In this document: one piece after another, positions 27,040 through 37,032 of the stretch | Numbering within the stretch: the stretch's first letter is position 1 | How the letters are laid out: every line of letters begins with the position of its first letter | Assembly: GCA_024641025.1 (NCBI GenBank) | Contig: JAHEDW010000003.1 | Coordinates: 1-64,000, forward strand | Source: Gallionella sp. | GTDB taxonomy: Bacteria > Pseudomonadota > Gammaproteobacteria > Burkholderiales > Gallionellaceae | Direction: 5' to 3' | DNA: 64,000 nt | Notes under the pieces: model-generated | Told to the model about the DNA's origin: nothing | Database searches by the model: none | What the model saw: the letters and a program-made list of their open reading frames with translations, nothing else | Program-made: the position numbers and the translations under genes

Positions 27040-28374
27040 CTACAGTGCCAGACGGCGCGTATCGGACAATACCTGCGAGAGGAAAACGATAAAGCGCGCA
27101 GCTGCTGCACCGTCGATTACGCGATGGTCGTACGACATTGACAACGGCAACATCAACCGAGCCACGAACGTGTCATCCTGATGCATTGGTTTGATGATGG
27201 CCTTGGACACCCCCAGGATTGCCAATTCTGGCGCATTGATGATGGGTGTGAAAGCAGTCCCGCCGATACCACCAAGGCTAGAGATCGAAAAGCAACCGCC
27301 CTGCATCTCAGCAGCAGTAATCTTTTTCTCCCGTGCGCGCGTGCTGATTTCGCCGAGTTCCTTGGCAAGTTGAACGATACCTTTCTTGTCTACATCGCGC
27401 AAAACCGGCACAACCAAGCCTTCCGGTGTATCCACTGCCACGCCAATATGGAAATACTGTTTGAGTATCAAATTTTCGCCGCTTGCATCCAGGGATGCGT
27501 TGAATTCGGGATACTTCTGCAGCGCGACAACGACTGCCTTGATCATGAAAGCCAGTGGTGTGATCTTGATGTTCTGCTTGGCGTATTCCGCATTGAGTTC
27601 CTTGCGGAAGGCCTCCATTTCGGTAATATCAGCTTCATCGAATTGAGTAATGTGTGGAATGGTCACCCAGTTGCGATGCAGGTTCGCGCCCGAGAGTTTC
27701 TTGATGCGCGACAATGGCTTGCTTTCGATTGCGCCGAACTTGGCGAAATCTACCACCGGCATAGCTAATACCTGCAGCCCATTTCCACCAGCAGCACCTC
27801 GCGTTTGACCAAGGGCAGATTTGACAAAATTTTGCACATCGTCCTTGGTGACACGGCCTTTTTCTCCGCTTCCCTTTACAAGAACAATATCAACGCCTAG
27901 TTCGCGAGCGAAACGGCGTATGGCGGGGCTGGCATGAGCTTTTGCTGAAGAAGTGTCGCGGTTGAGCAGTTGCGCCATACCCTGAGTAGAAGGTTGGGCG
28001 TCTGCCCGAGCAACCTGTGAGGGTACTTTGGCCTCAACAGCTTTTTCAGAAACCTCTTTTGCAGCAGGCGCGGTGGCCTTATTAGGCGTTGGTTGGGATG
28101 ACTGATCATTCTTTTGCAGTACACCACCGGAATCACTGCTTTCCAGCATCAGGATCACAGATCCCTGCGATACCTTGTCACCGACCTTTACCTTCAATTC
28201 CTTGACTACACCCGTGTAAGGAGAAGGTACATCCATGGCTGCTTTGTCGGTTTCCAGCGTTATAAGGTTATCCTCGGCGTTGATCTTGTCACCTGCCTTG
28301 ACCATAACATCGATGATACTTACATCCTTGTAGTCGCCGATGTCCGGCACAATTACTTGTTTGATTTCTGCCAC
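27040..28374 (-). CDS. aceF: Pyruvate dehydrogenase E2, dihydrolipoyl acetyltransferase
   Basis: The E2 core of pyruvate dehydrogenase transfers acetyl groups from lipoate to CoA. It has one lipoyl domain (residues 1-75, lipoylated lysine in ETDKAAMDVP), a linker rich in Ala/Pro/Lys, an E3-binding domain (SPAIRRFARELGVDI) and the catalytic domain ending in SYDHRVIDGAAAARF. The ORF track starts 108 bases earlier inside aceE; I chose the GTG that gives VAEIKQVIVPDIG, preceded by AAGGGGAG and 19 bases after the aceE stop. No E3 gene (lpd) follows in this window. Confidence 0.96.
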   Translation of the reverse strand: MAEIKQVIVPDIGDYKDVSIIDVMVKAGDKINAEDNLITLETDKAAMDVPSPYTGVVKELKVKVGDKVSQGSVILMLESSDSGGVLQKNDQSSQPTPNKATAPAAKEVSEKAVEAKVPSQVARADAQPSTQGMAQLLNRDTSSAKAHASPAIRRFARELGVDIVLVKGSGEKGRVTKDDVQNFVKSALGQTRGAAGGNGLQVLAMPVVDFAKFGAIESKPLSRIKKLSGANLHRNWVTIPHITQFDEADITEMEAFRKELNAEYAKQNIKITPLAFMIKAVVVALQKYPEFNASLDASGENLILKQYFHIGVAVDTPEGLVVPVLRDVDKKGIVQLAKELGEISTRAREKKITAAEMQGGCFSISSLGGIGGTAFTPIINAPELAILGVSKAIIKPMHQDDTFVARLMLPLSMSYDHRVIDGAAAARFIVFLSQVLSDTRRLAL

Positions 28375-28393
28375 AGTGTGTCTCCCCTTAACC

Positions 28394-31051
28394 TTAAAGA
28401 GTCGTTGGGTTCGGTTTGTCTGTATCAACTTTATATAGCTTGATCGCTTTGCTGACCTGGCTAACTTTGATGGAACCTTCATCGGCCAATGACTTCAATG
28501 CTGCGATAGCGATGTAATGTCGGTCAACCTCAAAGAACTTGCGCAACTTCTTGCGAGTGTCGGAACGGCCAAAGCCGTCGGTGCCCAGTACTTTGTAATG
28601 CTTTGGTAGAAATCCGCGAATTTGGTCGGCGAACGAGCGCATGTAATCGGTAGCAGCGACCACCGGCCCATTTCGACCTGCCAGACACTGCTCGACATAA
28701 CTTATCTTCGACTTGGCTTCAGGATGCAGCATGTTCCAACGTTCGCAATCCATGCCCTCACGGCGGAGTTCGGTAAAGCTGGTCACACTCCAGATGTCGG
28801 AGGAAATTCCAAAGTCCTTCTCCAGCAAATCTGCCGCAGCAATTACTTCACGAAGTATCGTGCCACTGCCGAGTAATTGAACTTTCTTGGCATCAGATTT
28901 CGCTTTTCCTTCCTTAAACAGATACATCCCCTTGACGATGCCTGCTTCCGCCCCCTTTGGCATCGCTGGATGAGCATAATTTTCGTTCATCACGGTGAGA
29001 TAATAGAACACGTCTTCCTGGTTGATATACATGCGGCGCATACCGTCGTGGATGATCACAGCGAGTTCATATGCAAAGGTAGGGTCGTAGGAAATGCAAT
29101 TTGGTATGGTCGCCGACATCAGATGGCTATGACCGTCTTCGTGTTGTAAACCTTCGCCATTCAGGGTGGTCCGACCCGCGGTGCCTCCAAGCAGGAAGCC
29201 GCGTGCTCGCATATCTCCGGCAGCCCATGCAAGATCACCGATGCGTTGGAAGCCGAACATTGAATAATAGATATAAAAAGGCAACATCGCCTTGCCGTGG
29301 TTGGCATAAGAAGTCGCAGCAGCGATCCATGATGACATAGCGCCGGCTTCGTTGATGCCTTCCTGCAATATCTGCCCAGACTTGTCTTCCTTGTAGAACA
29401 TCAGCTGATCAGCATCCTGTGGAGTGTAGAGCTGACCTTGCTGCGAGAAAATTCCCAATTGTCTGAACATGCCTTCCATGCCGAATGTACGAGACTCGTC
29501 CGGGACAATCGGTACGATTTGCTTGCCGATATTCTTGTCTTTAACCAGGATGCCAAGCAGGCGAACAAATGCCATCGTGGTCGAGATCTCTCGATCCTCG
29601 GTGCCCTTAAGTAATGTATCAAAGGCTTCAAGTTCTGGAATTTGTAGCGGTTCAGTGACGGGTGTACGCTGAGGCACCACGCCCATCTCCCTGCTTCGTT
29701 CGGCAAGGTATTTCATTTCCAGACTGTCTGGTGCAGGACGATAAAAATTCAGACTGGCAACTTGCTCGTCGTTCAGTGGTATGTTGAAACGATCCCGAAA
29801 TTTTAACAACACTTCACCTGTCATCTTCTTTTGTTGGTGGGTAATGTTTTGTCCTTCGCCCGCCTGACCCATGCCATAGCCCTTTACCGTCTTCGCCAGG
29901 ATTACGGTCGGCTGGCCGCTGTGCTTGGTAGCTTCCGCATAAGCCGCAAATACCTTCTGAGTGCTGTGACCGCCGCGATTCAAATACCAGATCTCCTGGT
30001 CGGTCATATCTGCAACCATTTCAAGCAATTCCGGATACTTGCCAAAAAAATGCTCTCGTACATAGGCGCCATCCTTGGACTTGTAAGTCTGGTAATCGCC
30101 GTCTACCGCTTCCTCCATGCGTTTTTGCAACAAGCCATTTTTATCCTTGGCTAACAATCGATCCCATTTGCCGCCCCAAACCACCTTGATGACATTCCAG
30201 CCAGCACCACGGAATACGCCTTCCAGTTCTTGGATAATCTTGCCATTGCCACGCACCGGGCCGTCAAGGCGTTGCAGGTTGCAATTGACAACGAAGATCA
30301 GGTTGTCGAGTTTCTCGCGCCCAGCCATCGAAACAGCACCTAGTGATTCCGGTTCGTCGGTCTCGCCGTCACCTAGGAAAGCCCACACCTTTCGTCCTGC
30401 GGTCTGAGCCATGCCACGATGTTCCAAATATTTCATGAATCGGGCCTGGTAAATCGCCATGAGCGGACCGAGACCCATTGAAACGGTTGGGAACTGCCAG
30501 AAGTTTGGCATCAGCCACGGATGTGGGTAGGAAGACAAGCCACCCCCCTCGGATTCCTGTCGGAATTTATACATCTGTTCTTCGCTGATGCGCCCTTCAA
30601 GAAAGGCGCGAGCATAGATGCCGGGTGATGAATGACCCTGAAAATACACCAGATCGCCGCCGTGGCTATCTGTCTTGCCGTGAAAAAAATGATTGAAACC
30701 GACGTCATACAATGTTGCTGCAGAGGCAAAACTGGCAATATGACCACCCAGCTCGGATGAATCACGATTTGCATTCAAGACCAACACCATAGCGTTCCAG
30801 CGCATCCATGCCCGGATGCGATGCTCCAAATCCTGGTTGCCTGTAGAGCGCTGCTCTTTTTCGAGCGGAATGGTGTTGCAGTAAGGAGTGACTGCGCTGA
30901 AAGGCATGCTTGCACCGGAACTTCGCGCCTTGTCCATCAGTTGCCCGAGTAGAAAGTGGGCTCGTTCTACCCCTTCTTTTTCCAGCACTGACTCGAGGGC
31001 GTCCAGCCACTCTTGGGTTTCTTGCGGATCGTAATCAGGTAATGAAGACAT
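28394..31051 (-). CDS. aceE: Pyruvate dehydrogenase E1, homodimeric
   Basis: An 885-residue thiamine-diphosphate enzyme that decarboxylates pyruvate and acetylates E2 lipoate. It is of the homodimeric AceE type: YDPQETQEWLDALESVLE at the start, FQGHSSPGIYARAFLEGR, the ThDP motif GDGETDEPE ending in NLIFVVNCNLQRLDGPVRGN, and GTDGFGRSDTRKKLRKFFEVD near the end. It begins the aceE-aceF operon. Confidence 0.98.
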   Translation of the reverse strand: MSSLPDYDPQETQEWLDALESVLEKEGVERAHFLLGQLMDKARSSGASMPFSAVTPYCNTIPLEKEQRSTGNQDLEHRIRAWMRWNAMVLVLNANRDSSELGGHIASFASAATLYDVGFNHFFHGKTDSHGGDLVYFQGHSSPGIYARAFLEGRISEEQMYKFRQESEGGGLSSYPHPWLMPNFWQFPTVSMGLGPLMAIYQARFMKYLEHRGMAQTAGRKVWAFLGDGETDEPESLGAVSMAGREKLDNLIFVVNCNLQRLDGPVRGNGKIIQELEGVFRGAGWNVIKVVWGGKWDRLLAKDKNGLLQKRMEEAVDGDYQTYKSKDGAYVREHFFGKYPELLEMVADMTDQEIWYLNRGGHSTQKVFAAYAEATKHSGQPTVILAKTVKGYGMGQAGEGQNITHQQKKMTGEVLLKFRDRFNIPLNDEQVASLNFYRPAPDSLEMKYLAERSREMGVVPQRTPVTEPLQIPELEAFDTLLKGTEDREISTTMAFVRLLGILVKDKNIGKQIVPIVPDESRTFGMEGMFRQLGIFSQQGQLYTPQDADQLMFYKEDKSGQILQEGINEAGAMSSWIAAATSYANHGKAMLPFYIYYSMFGFQRIGDLAWAAGDMRARGFLLGGTAGRTTLNGEGLQHEDGHSHLMSATIPNCISYDPTFAYELAVIIHDGMRRMYINQEDVFYYLTVMNENYAHPAMPKGAEAGIVKGMYLFKEGKAKSDAKKVQLLGSGTILREVIAAADLLEKDFGISSDIWSVTSFTELRREGMDCERWNMLHPEAKSKISYVEQCLAGRNGPVVAATDYMRSFADQIRGFLPKHYKVLGTDGFGRSDTRKKLRKFFEVDRHYIAIAALKSLADEGSIKVSQVSKAIKLYKVDTDKPNPTTL

Positions 31052-31095
31052 TTTTTCGTTCTCTCACTAATTGCAGCGGTATATATTAGGTTGGC

Positions 31096-31692
31096 TTAAG
31101 CCGAGCATTTGATTGTCTTTTGCTCGGTGATGATCCACTCGACTTTCACATCTGTCGCTTCCTGCGGAATTTGCTCCATGATCTGCAGTTCGAAAGCAGC
31201 GGCAACCAACGTGGGCCGACGATCCATGCGTGCCAGAAGCTTATCGTAAAATCCGCCTCCGTAGCCCAGACGTGCGCCCTTTTTGGTAAAAGCCACACCC
31301 GGTAAAAGTGCGAATTCTACCTCATTTAAAGCTGACACCCGCTCACACCGTTCGACTATCGGTTCGCGGATACCCCATAACCCTGCGGCCAGCTGGAATT
31401 CGGGGTCTTTCACCCAAAACAAATCGAGTTGATTGGTGTGATGGTTAACTCGCGGTAGTGCCAATTTCTTTCCTTCCGCCAGAACCTTCGTTATCCAGAC
31501 TTCGCTTGCGAATTCAGTCCCGAAATTCATGTAACCCAGAATTGCAGAAGTATTCTGGTATTCAGGCTGCTGCATTAGGCGTTCTGCGATAGTCTGGCTG
31601 TACGCGGCACGTGTTTCTGCGGGTAGTTGTTGACGCAGCGCAAGAATTTTCTTTCGGATATCAGGCTTGGATGTTTGTGGCAATGCTGGCAT
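31096..31692 (-). CDS. 5-formyltetrahydrofolate cyclo-ligase
   Basis: A 198-residue enzyme that converts 5-formyl-THF to 5,10-methenyl-THF with ATP. It has KPDIRKKILALRQQLP at the start, LPGVAFTKKGARLGYGGGFYDKLLA as the core, and EWIITEQ at the end. It lies six bases downstream of ilvA on the same strand; the frequent partner next to it in proteobacteria, the 6S RNA gene, was looked for and not seen. Confidence 0.93.
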   Translation of the reverse strand: MPALPQTSKPDIRKKILALRQQLPAETRAAYSQTIAERLMQQPEYQNTSAILGYMNFGTEFASEVWITKVLAEGKKLALPRVNHHTNQLDLFWVKDPEFQLAAGLWGIREPIVERCERVSALNEVEFALLPGVAFTKKGARLGYGGGFYDKLLARMDRRPTLVAAAFELQIMEQIPQEATDVKVEWIITEQKTIKCSA

Positions 31693-31698
31693 TGCGGA

Positions 31699-33207
31699 TC
31701 AACCAAGGAACAACCGATATGCCGGATTGTCACTCTCGTCCCAGTAACGGTAACCGAGCGAGTCAAGGAATTCACGCAATGCCATTTTATCGTGGTGTGG
31801 CACTTGCATACCGACCAGCACCCGACCGTAATCGGCACCGTGATTGCGATAGTGAAATAGGCTGATATTCCAATTGTGGCTCATGCTGTTGAGAAAGTTC
31901 ATCAATGCGCCGGGACGCTCAGGGAATTCGAAGCGAAAAATGATCTCGTCCTTGACTTCCGGAGCATGGCCGCCGACTAAATGTCGCAGATGCAGCTTTG
32001 CCATTTCGTTGTTACTCAAGTCCAATGTGGCGAGATTATTATGGCTTAATTTGTTGACCAATTCCTCAGTTTCCTTTTGGTCGCGGACCTGAATGCCGAC
32101 GAATACCTGCGCTGCCTTAGGGTCGGCATAACGATAATTGAACTCGGTGATGTTGCGTTTTCCAAGCAGCGAGCAGAATTTCCGGAAGCTTCCAGGCGTC
32201 TCAGGTATTGTGACTGCCAATATTGCCTCGCGTTTTTCACCGATCTCTGCGCGCTCTGCAACAAAACGTAGGCGGTCAAAATTCATGTTTGCGCCACTGG
32301 CAATGGCGACCAGCGTTTCGCCCTTGACCTTCTCTCGTGCGGCATATTTTTTTGCTCCTGCAACTGAAAGTGCGCCCGCTGGCTCTAGGATGGAACGTGT
32401 GTCTTCGAATACGTCCTTGAGTGCGGCACAGGCCGCGTCAGTGTCCACCAGGATGATTTCGTCAACCAACTTTCGGCACAGGCGGAATGTCTCAGAGCCG
32501 ACCTGTTTTACCGCCACGCCGTCTGCAAACAAGCCGACATGGTCTAGCGTAATGCGCCGCTTGGCTTTCAGCGAGCGATACATGGCATCTGAATCAATCG
32601 GTTGAACGCCGATGATCTTGATATCTGGGCGCAGTAGCTTGACATAGGCAGCTACGCCGGAGATCAACCCGCCTCCGCCAATGGGAACAAAAATCGCGTG
32701 GATTGGATTGGTATGCTGGCGCAGGATTTCCATGGCAATTGTGCCCTGTCCGGCGATAACATCCGGGTCGTCATAGGGATGGACAAATGTCATCCGGCTC
32801 TGCTGCTCCAACTCTAGTGCATGCTGATAAGCATCGGAATATGAATCGCCATGCAGTACCACTTTTGCACCACGACTTGACACTGCCTGTATCTTGATCT
32901 GCGGTGTTGTAGAAGGCATCACGATAACGGCACTGCAGCCGAGCTTTTGTGCACTTAGGGCCACGCCCTGCGCATGATTTCCTGCAGAAGCGGCGATCAC
33001 GCCATGCTTGAGTTGTTCGGGGGTAAGTTGCGCCATCTTGTTGTATGCCCCACGCAGCTTGAATGAGAATACCTGCTGCACATCTTCTCGCTTGAGCAAC
33101 ACCGTATTGCCAATCCGCGCAGACAGGTTGGGGGCATATTCCAACGGGCTTTCGATTGCAACATCGTAGACGCGCGCATTAAGTATGCGTTTCAAATAAC
33201 CATTCAT
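31699..33207 (-). CDS. ilvA: Threonine ammonia-lyase, biosynthetic
   Basis: A 502-residue PLP enzyme that makes 2-oxobutanoate from threonine for isoleucine synthesis. The PLP lysine is in FSFKLRGAYNKM, and ASAGNHAQGVALSA and GGGGLISG follow. Two C-terminal ACT-like regulatory domains (about residues 325-400 and 415-500, PETPGSFRKFCSLLG and FPERPGALMNFL) point to isoleucine inhibition. Divergent from apaG. Confidence 0.97.
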   Translation of the reverse strand: MNGYLKRILNARVYDVAIESPLEYAPNLSARIGNTVLLKREDVQQVFSFKLRGAYNKMAQLTPEQLKHGVIAASAGNHAQGVALSAQKLGCSAVIVMPSTTPQIKIQAVSSRGAKVVLHGDSYSDAYQHALELEQQSRMTFVHPYDDPDVIAGQGTIAMEILRQHTNPIHAIFVPIGGGGLISGVAAYVKLLRPDIKIIGVQPIDSDAMYRSLKAKRRITLDHVGLFADGVAVKQVGSETFRLCRKLVDEIILVDTDAACAALKDVFEDTRSILEPAGALSVAGAKKYAAREKVKGETLVAIASGANMNFDRLRFVAERAEIGEKREAILAVTIPETPGSFRKFCSLLGKRNITEFNYRYADPKAAQVFVGIQVRDQKETEELVNKLSHNNLATLDLSNNEMAKLHLRHLVGGHAPEVKDEIIFRFEFPERPGALMNFLNSMSHNWNISLFHYRNHGADYGRVLVGMQVPHHDKMALREFLDSLGYRYWDESDNPAYRLFLG

Positions 33208-33301
33208 GATTCAACATCACCAAAAAAATACATGTGCAGATTAGCACAAAAGCGCTGCGAGCCCCTTGCGATGGCAGCAAAAATCGGTTCAAATGCCGTT
33301 C

Positions 33302-33685
33302 ATGGAAAAGATTGATACACATGACATTGATATAAAAGTGCAGGTGAGTTACTTGCCAGAACAATCCGATGAAGCGGGCAACCGTTTCGTATTTTCCTAC
33401 ACCATCAGCATTACCAATCATGGAAGTGTGCCAGCTAAACTGATCAGCCGCCATTGGATCATTACCGATGCCAACCATCATGTTCAGGAAGTGCGTGGGC
33501 AGGGCGTGGTGGGTGAGCAACCTTTGCTCAAGCCTAGCCAAAGTTTTGAGTATACCAGCGGCACTGTATTGGCGACCCAAGTTGGCACGATGCGGGGCAG
33601 TTACCAGATGCAATCAGAAGATGGCGAGCAGTATGATGTCGAAATTCCGCAATTCGTATTGAGTGTCCCCCGTGTCTTGCATTAG
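33302..33685 (+). CDS. apaG: ApaG protein (Co2+/Mg2+ efflux-associated)
   Basis: A 127-residue single-domain fibronectin-III-like protein. IDIKVQVSYLPEQSD, FSYTISITNHG, LISRHWIITDANHHVQEVRGQGVVGEQP and GTMRGSYQM match ApaG across its length. Its biochemical role is uncertain. The track start (TTG, 33266) is less likely; ATGs at 33293 and 33302 both fit and neither has a good ribosome site. Confidence 0.93.
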   Translation: MEKIDTHDIDIKVQVSYLPEQSDEAGNRFVFSYTISITNHGSVPAKLISRHWIITDANHHVQEVRGQGVVGEQPLLKPSQSFEYTSGTVLATQVGTMRGSYQMQSEDGEQYDVEIPQFVLSVPRVLH

Positions 33686-34871
33686 CAATATTTATGTTTC
33701 TTTTCGTAAAATACTGATACAACGTCTGACAATCCTGTTGTTGCCGATGGTTTTCCTTGTAGCCTGCGGCACATCCAAGCCGCCTGTTGTGTCGTTACCT
33801 TTAGATACATCGCCCTATGCCCCGTTTGCAGTCAGCAAGTGGGAAATGCTTCCGGATTGGCAGTCTATAGATCTGCAGCCAGCCTGGGGCGCTTTCTGGC
33901 AAAGCTGCGTCGCACTCAGGAACAAACCCGGTTGGCAACCGGTCTGCATTAGCGCTAACGAACTGAAGCAACCAGACAATAGTTCTTTGCACGCCTTTTT
34001 TGAGGAGCAGTTTATTCCCTATCAGGTATTCAATCCTGATGGTTCCTCCCAAGGCTTGATCACCGGCTATTACGAACCCAGGCTCTATGGCAGTCGCGTC
34101 AAAACTGCTCGCTTTCGCTATCCCCTGTATGGTGTTCCGAACGATCTGCTGACAATAGATTTGGGTGAAGTTTATCCACAGTTGAAGGACTTGCGTTTGC
34201 GTGGTCGTCTGCAAGGCAAGCGTATCGTTCCTTACTATGATCGCGGAGAAATTGATAACGGCAAGGCTCCGCTTCAGGGGCACGAACTATTCTGGGTAGA
34301 CAACGCTGTCGACTTATTCTTCCTGCAAATCCAGGGTTCAGGGCGCATTCAACTGCCAGATGGCAGCCTCGTGAAAGTTGGTTACGCGGAACAGAACGGA
34401 CACCCATATAACTCCATTGGCAAGGTGCTGGTGGAGATGGGCGCTTTCAAGATAGAAGAGTCATCGATGCAGAACATCAAGTTTTGGGCGGAGAAAAACC
34501 CAGAGAAACTAGCCAGCCTGTTGGAGCAGAATCCCAGCTATGTGTTCTTCCGAGAATTACCGAATGATTTGCCAGCGCCCTTGGGCGCTTTGGGGGTGCC
34601 TCTTACAAATGAGTACAGCCTGGCGGTTGATACTCGAACCATCCCGCTTGGAGCACCGGTCTTTCTTTCTACTACCTATCCGAATACCACCGAGCCATTG
34701 AACCGCCTCATGCTGGCCCAGGATACAGGTGGTGCTATCAAGGGGGCGGTGCGCGGGGATTTCTTCTGGGGCTTTGGCGAACAGGCTGGAAACCAAGCGG
34801 GACGGATGAAACAGGCAGGTCAGATGTGGGTGTTGTTTCCGAAGGGTGCTGAACCAGAGTTGTCACCTTAA
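33663..34871 (+). CDS. mltA: Membrane-bound lytic murein transglycosylase A
   Basis: An outer-membrane lipoprotein that cleaves peptidoglycan glycan strands with formation of 1,6-anhydromuramic acid. The lipobox LVAC lies near residue 35 after a hydrophobic stretch. The MltA domain shows LITGYYEPRLYGSR and FFLQIQGSGRIQLPDGS, and the C-terminal 3D domain holds the catalytic aspartate region MLAQDTGGAIKGAVRGDFFWG. The frame overlaps apaG by 23 bases; which GTG or TTG starts it is unclear because the first 20 residues vary. Confidence 0.94.
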   Translation: MSPVSCISNIYVSFRKILIQRLTILLLPMVFLVACGTSKPPVVSLPLDTSPYAPFAVSKWEMLPDWQSIDLQPAWGAFWQSCVALRNKPGWQPVCISANELKQPDNSSLHAFFEEQFIPYQVFNPDGSSQGLITGYYEPRLYGSRVKTARFRYPLYGVPNDLLTIDLGEVYPQLKDLRLRGRLQGKRIVPYYDRGEIDNGKAPLQGHELFWVDNAVDLFFLQIQGSGRIQLPDGSLVKVGYAEQNGHPYNSIGKVLVEMGAFKIEESSMQNIKFWAEKNPEKLASLLEQNPSYVFFRELPNDLPAPLGALGVPLTNEYSLAVDTRTIPLGAPVFLSTTYPNTTEPLNRLMLAQDTGGAIKGAVRGDFFWGFGEQAGNQAGRMKQAGQMWVLFPKGAEPELSP

Positions 34872-34988
34872 TTAATTTCAGCAGATGCCCATTCCACAAT
34901 GCGGTGAAATCGCCCACCCAAGGGGAGAGCTAAGCGAGCTCAGGGGAATATTCCATTAATAATAAATAACTTGCCTTAGATTTCGTCG

Positions 34989-35780
34989 CTACTTTTTTAC
35001 CGGCTCATTCAGATTTTTTTCCAAGTCTTGAGCAGACAAATAACCTGGTGATTGTATTCCGTTGCCAAAAATGATGTTTGGTGTGCCGCTGACGCGCAAT
35101 TTCTGCCCAAGTGCCTTTACCTGTTCGGTTTGAGGTGTATCGCATAAGGCTTTCTCGGGAGCGATACCGCTCAGCATCCAGTTGTCCCAAGTCTTGACTG
35201 GGTCTTTCGAGCAAAGCACGTTGCGGACGATTTCATCAGAGCCAGGGAATATCGGGTAAAGGAAGCTGTATATCGTGACATCAGTGACTTTGTCTAACTC
35301 CTTTTCCAGTCGCTTGCAGAAACTGCAATTCGGGTCCGTGAACTGAGCAAGTCTGCGTTTGCCATTCCCCTTTACTTTTTTTACAGCCAACTCTAATGGC
35401 AACTGGTCGAAATCTATTGCGAATAAAATACGGCGTCGTTCCTCGCTGAGGTTTCGGCGGGTCTTGGTCTCGATCATGTTACCGTCAAACAGGTATAAGC
35501 CCTTTGAATCGGTGTAAAGCAACTGTCCTTCAATGAGGATTTCATACAGTCCTGCATAGGGTGTAACAATGATGTGCTCGATTTTACCTATGCCGGGAAA
35601 ATTAGTTTGCAGAGACTGACGGATTTCCTTCTCTCCAGCGTATGCAGATGTAGACAGGGTGATCAGGAGCAGGATACCCAGTATCGACATAAGCAGTGAA
35701 TTGGCATTACTTATGAACGAGTTATGTTTACTGGTTGAAGGTAAGATCGGTGGTTTCATCAGAAAAATTGGAGTAGTCAT
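34989..35780 (-). CDS. DsbC-like periplasmic disulfide isomerase
   Basis: 263 residues: a signal region, a small dimerisation domain (REIRQSLQTNF-like, QLLYTDSKGLYLFDGNMIE) and a thioredoxin domain with the active site FTDPNCSFCKRLEKEL. The CSFC motif differs from the usual CGYC of DsbC but is a valid CxxC. The cis-proline loop SGTPNIIFGNG follows. A shorter start at MSILGILLLITLSTSAYA gives a more compact signal peptide. It lies 17 bases after the ubiH-like gene on the same strand. Confidence 0.87.
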   Translation of the reverse strand: MTTPIFLMKPPILPSTSKHNSFISNANSLLMSILGILLLITLSTSAYAGEKEIRQSLQTNFPGIGKIEHIIVTPYAGLYEILIEGQLLYTDSKGLYLFDGNMIETKTRRNLSEERRRILFAIDFDQLPLELAVKKVKGNGKRRLAQFTDPNCSFCKRLEKELDKVTDVTIYSFLYPIFPGSDEIVRNVLCSKDPVKTWDNWMLSGIAPEKALCDTPQTEQVKALGQKLRVSGTPNIIFGNGIQSPGYLSAQDLEKNLNEPVKK

Positions 35781-35797
35781 GTAATTTGGCTCAAAAG

Positions 35798-36955
35798 TTA
35801 ATTAAGGGCATGCTGCATCAGCATTTTCTTCAAAGGAGTGAGATGATTAGTTGCACCAAGTCCAAGATTGCGAAGGTTGCGCAGAATCGGATCATCATTA
35901 TTAAATAAGTATTTCAGGCCGAAAGTGGTAGCCTGCATCGAGTAGATATCTTCTTTGCGTTTTCGTTCATAGCGACGCAATAAATGTGCATCGCCACAAT
36001 CGCCTAGTGAGCGATGTTCGAGCAGCAATTGCGTCAGTTGGCGTGCATCACGAAAGCCAGTATTTACACCTTGTCCTGCCAAGGGGTGGATGTTGTGCGC
36101 GGCATCGCCGATCAGTGCCAGCCTCCGGGAGATTATGTGCGGCAAAGTCAGCATGCGCAATGGGAAAGCCGCAGGCGAAGTTAGAATCGTCAATTTTCCA
36201 AGCTTATGTTGCGAGGCTGCGGCTACCTGCGCGCAAAGTTCATCATGCTCAAGTGCAAGCAGGTCTGTTGACTTCTCTGGTACGACAGACCAGACCATCG
36301 AAACCCGGTTGCCCGGCAATGGAAGCAGGGCGAGGATACCGTCCGATTGGAACCATTGGTAAGCGATTCCGCGGTGCGGCAACTCGCAGTCGAAATTGGC
36401 GACAACACCATATTGATGGTAATCCACTGGCGCCGCTTTAATGCCAGCCTGGTTGCGAACCCATGAATCCCTTCCGTCGGCGCCGACCACAAGTTTTGCT
36501 TTCAGGGTACGGCCGTCCTCCAGTTCAAGCTCTGCAGCTTTATCGCCAAGATGCAGAGCCGCGCAGGATGCCGGTTGAATCAAGGTGAGGTTTTCCTGAC
36601 TCTGCATTTTCTGCCACAGTGCGCGATGCAAAGCACGGTTTTCCAGAATGCAAGCCAGCTCGGCAACACCCATCTGATAGGCGCTAAATTCCAGTTCTGC
36701 ACCGGTATCCCCAAAAACGCGCATCATCTCGACTGGAGAGGAGCGGTCAGGTTCAAGCAATGGCCATACTCCGGATTGTTCGAGAAAATTGCGACTGCCC
36801 GGGCTGATAGCATAGATTCGCCCATCCCATTCCCCAGAAGATTGAGGAGTAGTCTGGCTTTCTACCATTGCCAACGACAGCCCGCTTGTCCCAAGGGCAG
36901 CAGCAAGGCTTGCGCCAACCAGCCCTCCGCCAATGATCACTACATCGAAATTCAT
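35798..36955 (-). CDS. UbiH/UbiF-family ubiquinone hydroxylase
   Basis: A 385-residue FAD monooxygenase of ubiquinone synthesis. It has the FAD start FDVVIIGGGLVGASLAAAL, the VVGADGRDSWVR (DG) motif, and the second FAD motif ALIGDAAHNIHPLAGQGVNTGFRDA. Which ring position it hydroxylates (UbiH, UbiF, UbiI or UbiM type) cannot be decided from sequence alone. I chose the ATG giving MNFDVVIIG, four codons after the track start. Confidence 0.92.
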   Translation of the reverse strand: MNFDVVIIGGGLVGASLAAALGTSGLSLAMVESQTTPQSSGEWDGRIYAISPGSRNFLEQSGVWPLLEPDRSSPVEMMRVFGDTGAELEFSAYQMGVAELACILENRALHRALWQKMQSQENLTLIQPASCAALHLGDKAAELELEDGRTLKAKLVVGADGRDSWVRNQAGIKAAPVDYHQYGVVANFDCELPHRGIAYQWFQSDGILALLPLPGNRVSMVWSVVPEKSTDLLALEHDELCAQVAAASQHKLGKLTILTSPAAFPLRMLTLPHIISRRLALIGDAAHNIHPLAGQGVNTGFRDARQLTQLLLEHRSLGDCGDAHLLRRYERKRKEDIYSMQATTFGLKYLFNNDDPILRNLRNLGLGATNHLTPLKKMLMQHALN

Positions 36956-36988
36956 GAAAGCAATCATAGCATGCTGTCCAGTTTCATT

Positions 36989-36994
36989 TATAAT
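36989..36994 (+). promoter_or_regulatory. Probable -10 box of dusB-fis
   Basis: TATAAT lies 39 bases before the dusB ATG, followed by a C-rich discriminator (CGTCCTCCCTCGCGG) as in growth-rate-controlled fis promoters. The -35 region is not clear. Confidence 0.45.
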
Positions 36995-37032
36995 CGTCCT
37001 CCCTCGCGGAAATTCCCATTGGCTAACGCAAG

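Noticed and set aside
28375-28482. Upstream extension of aceF in the ORF track
   Set aside because: It overlaps aceE and lacks homology; the GTG at 28374 with AAGGGGAG fits the lipoyl domain start.
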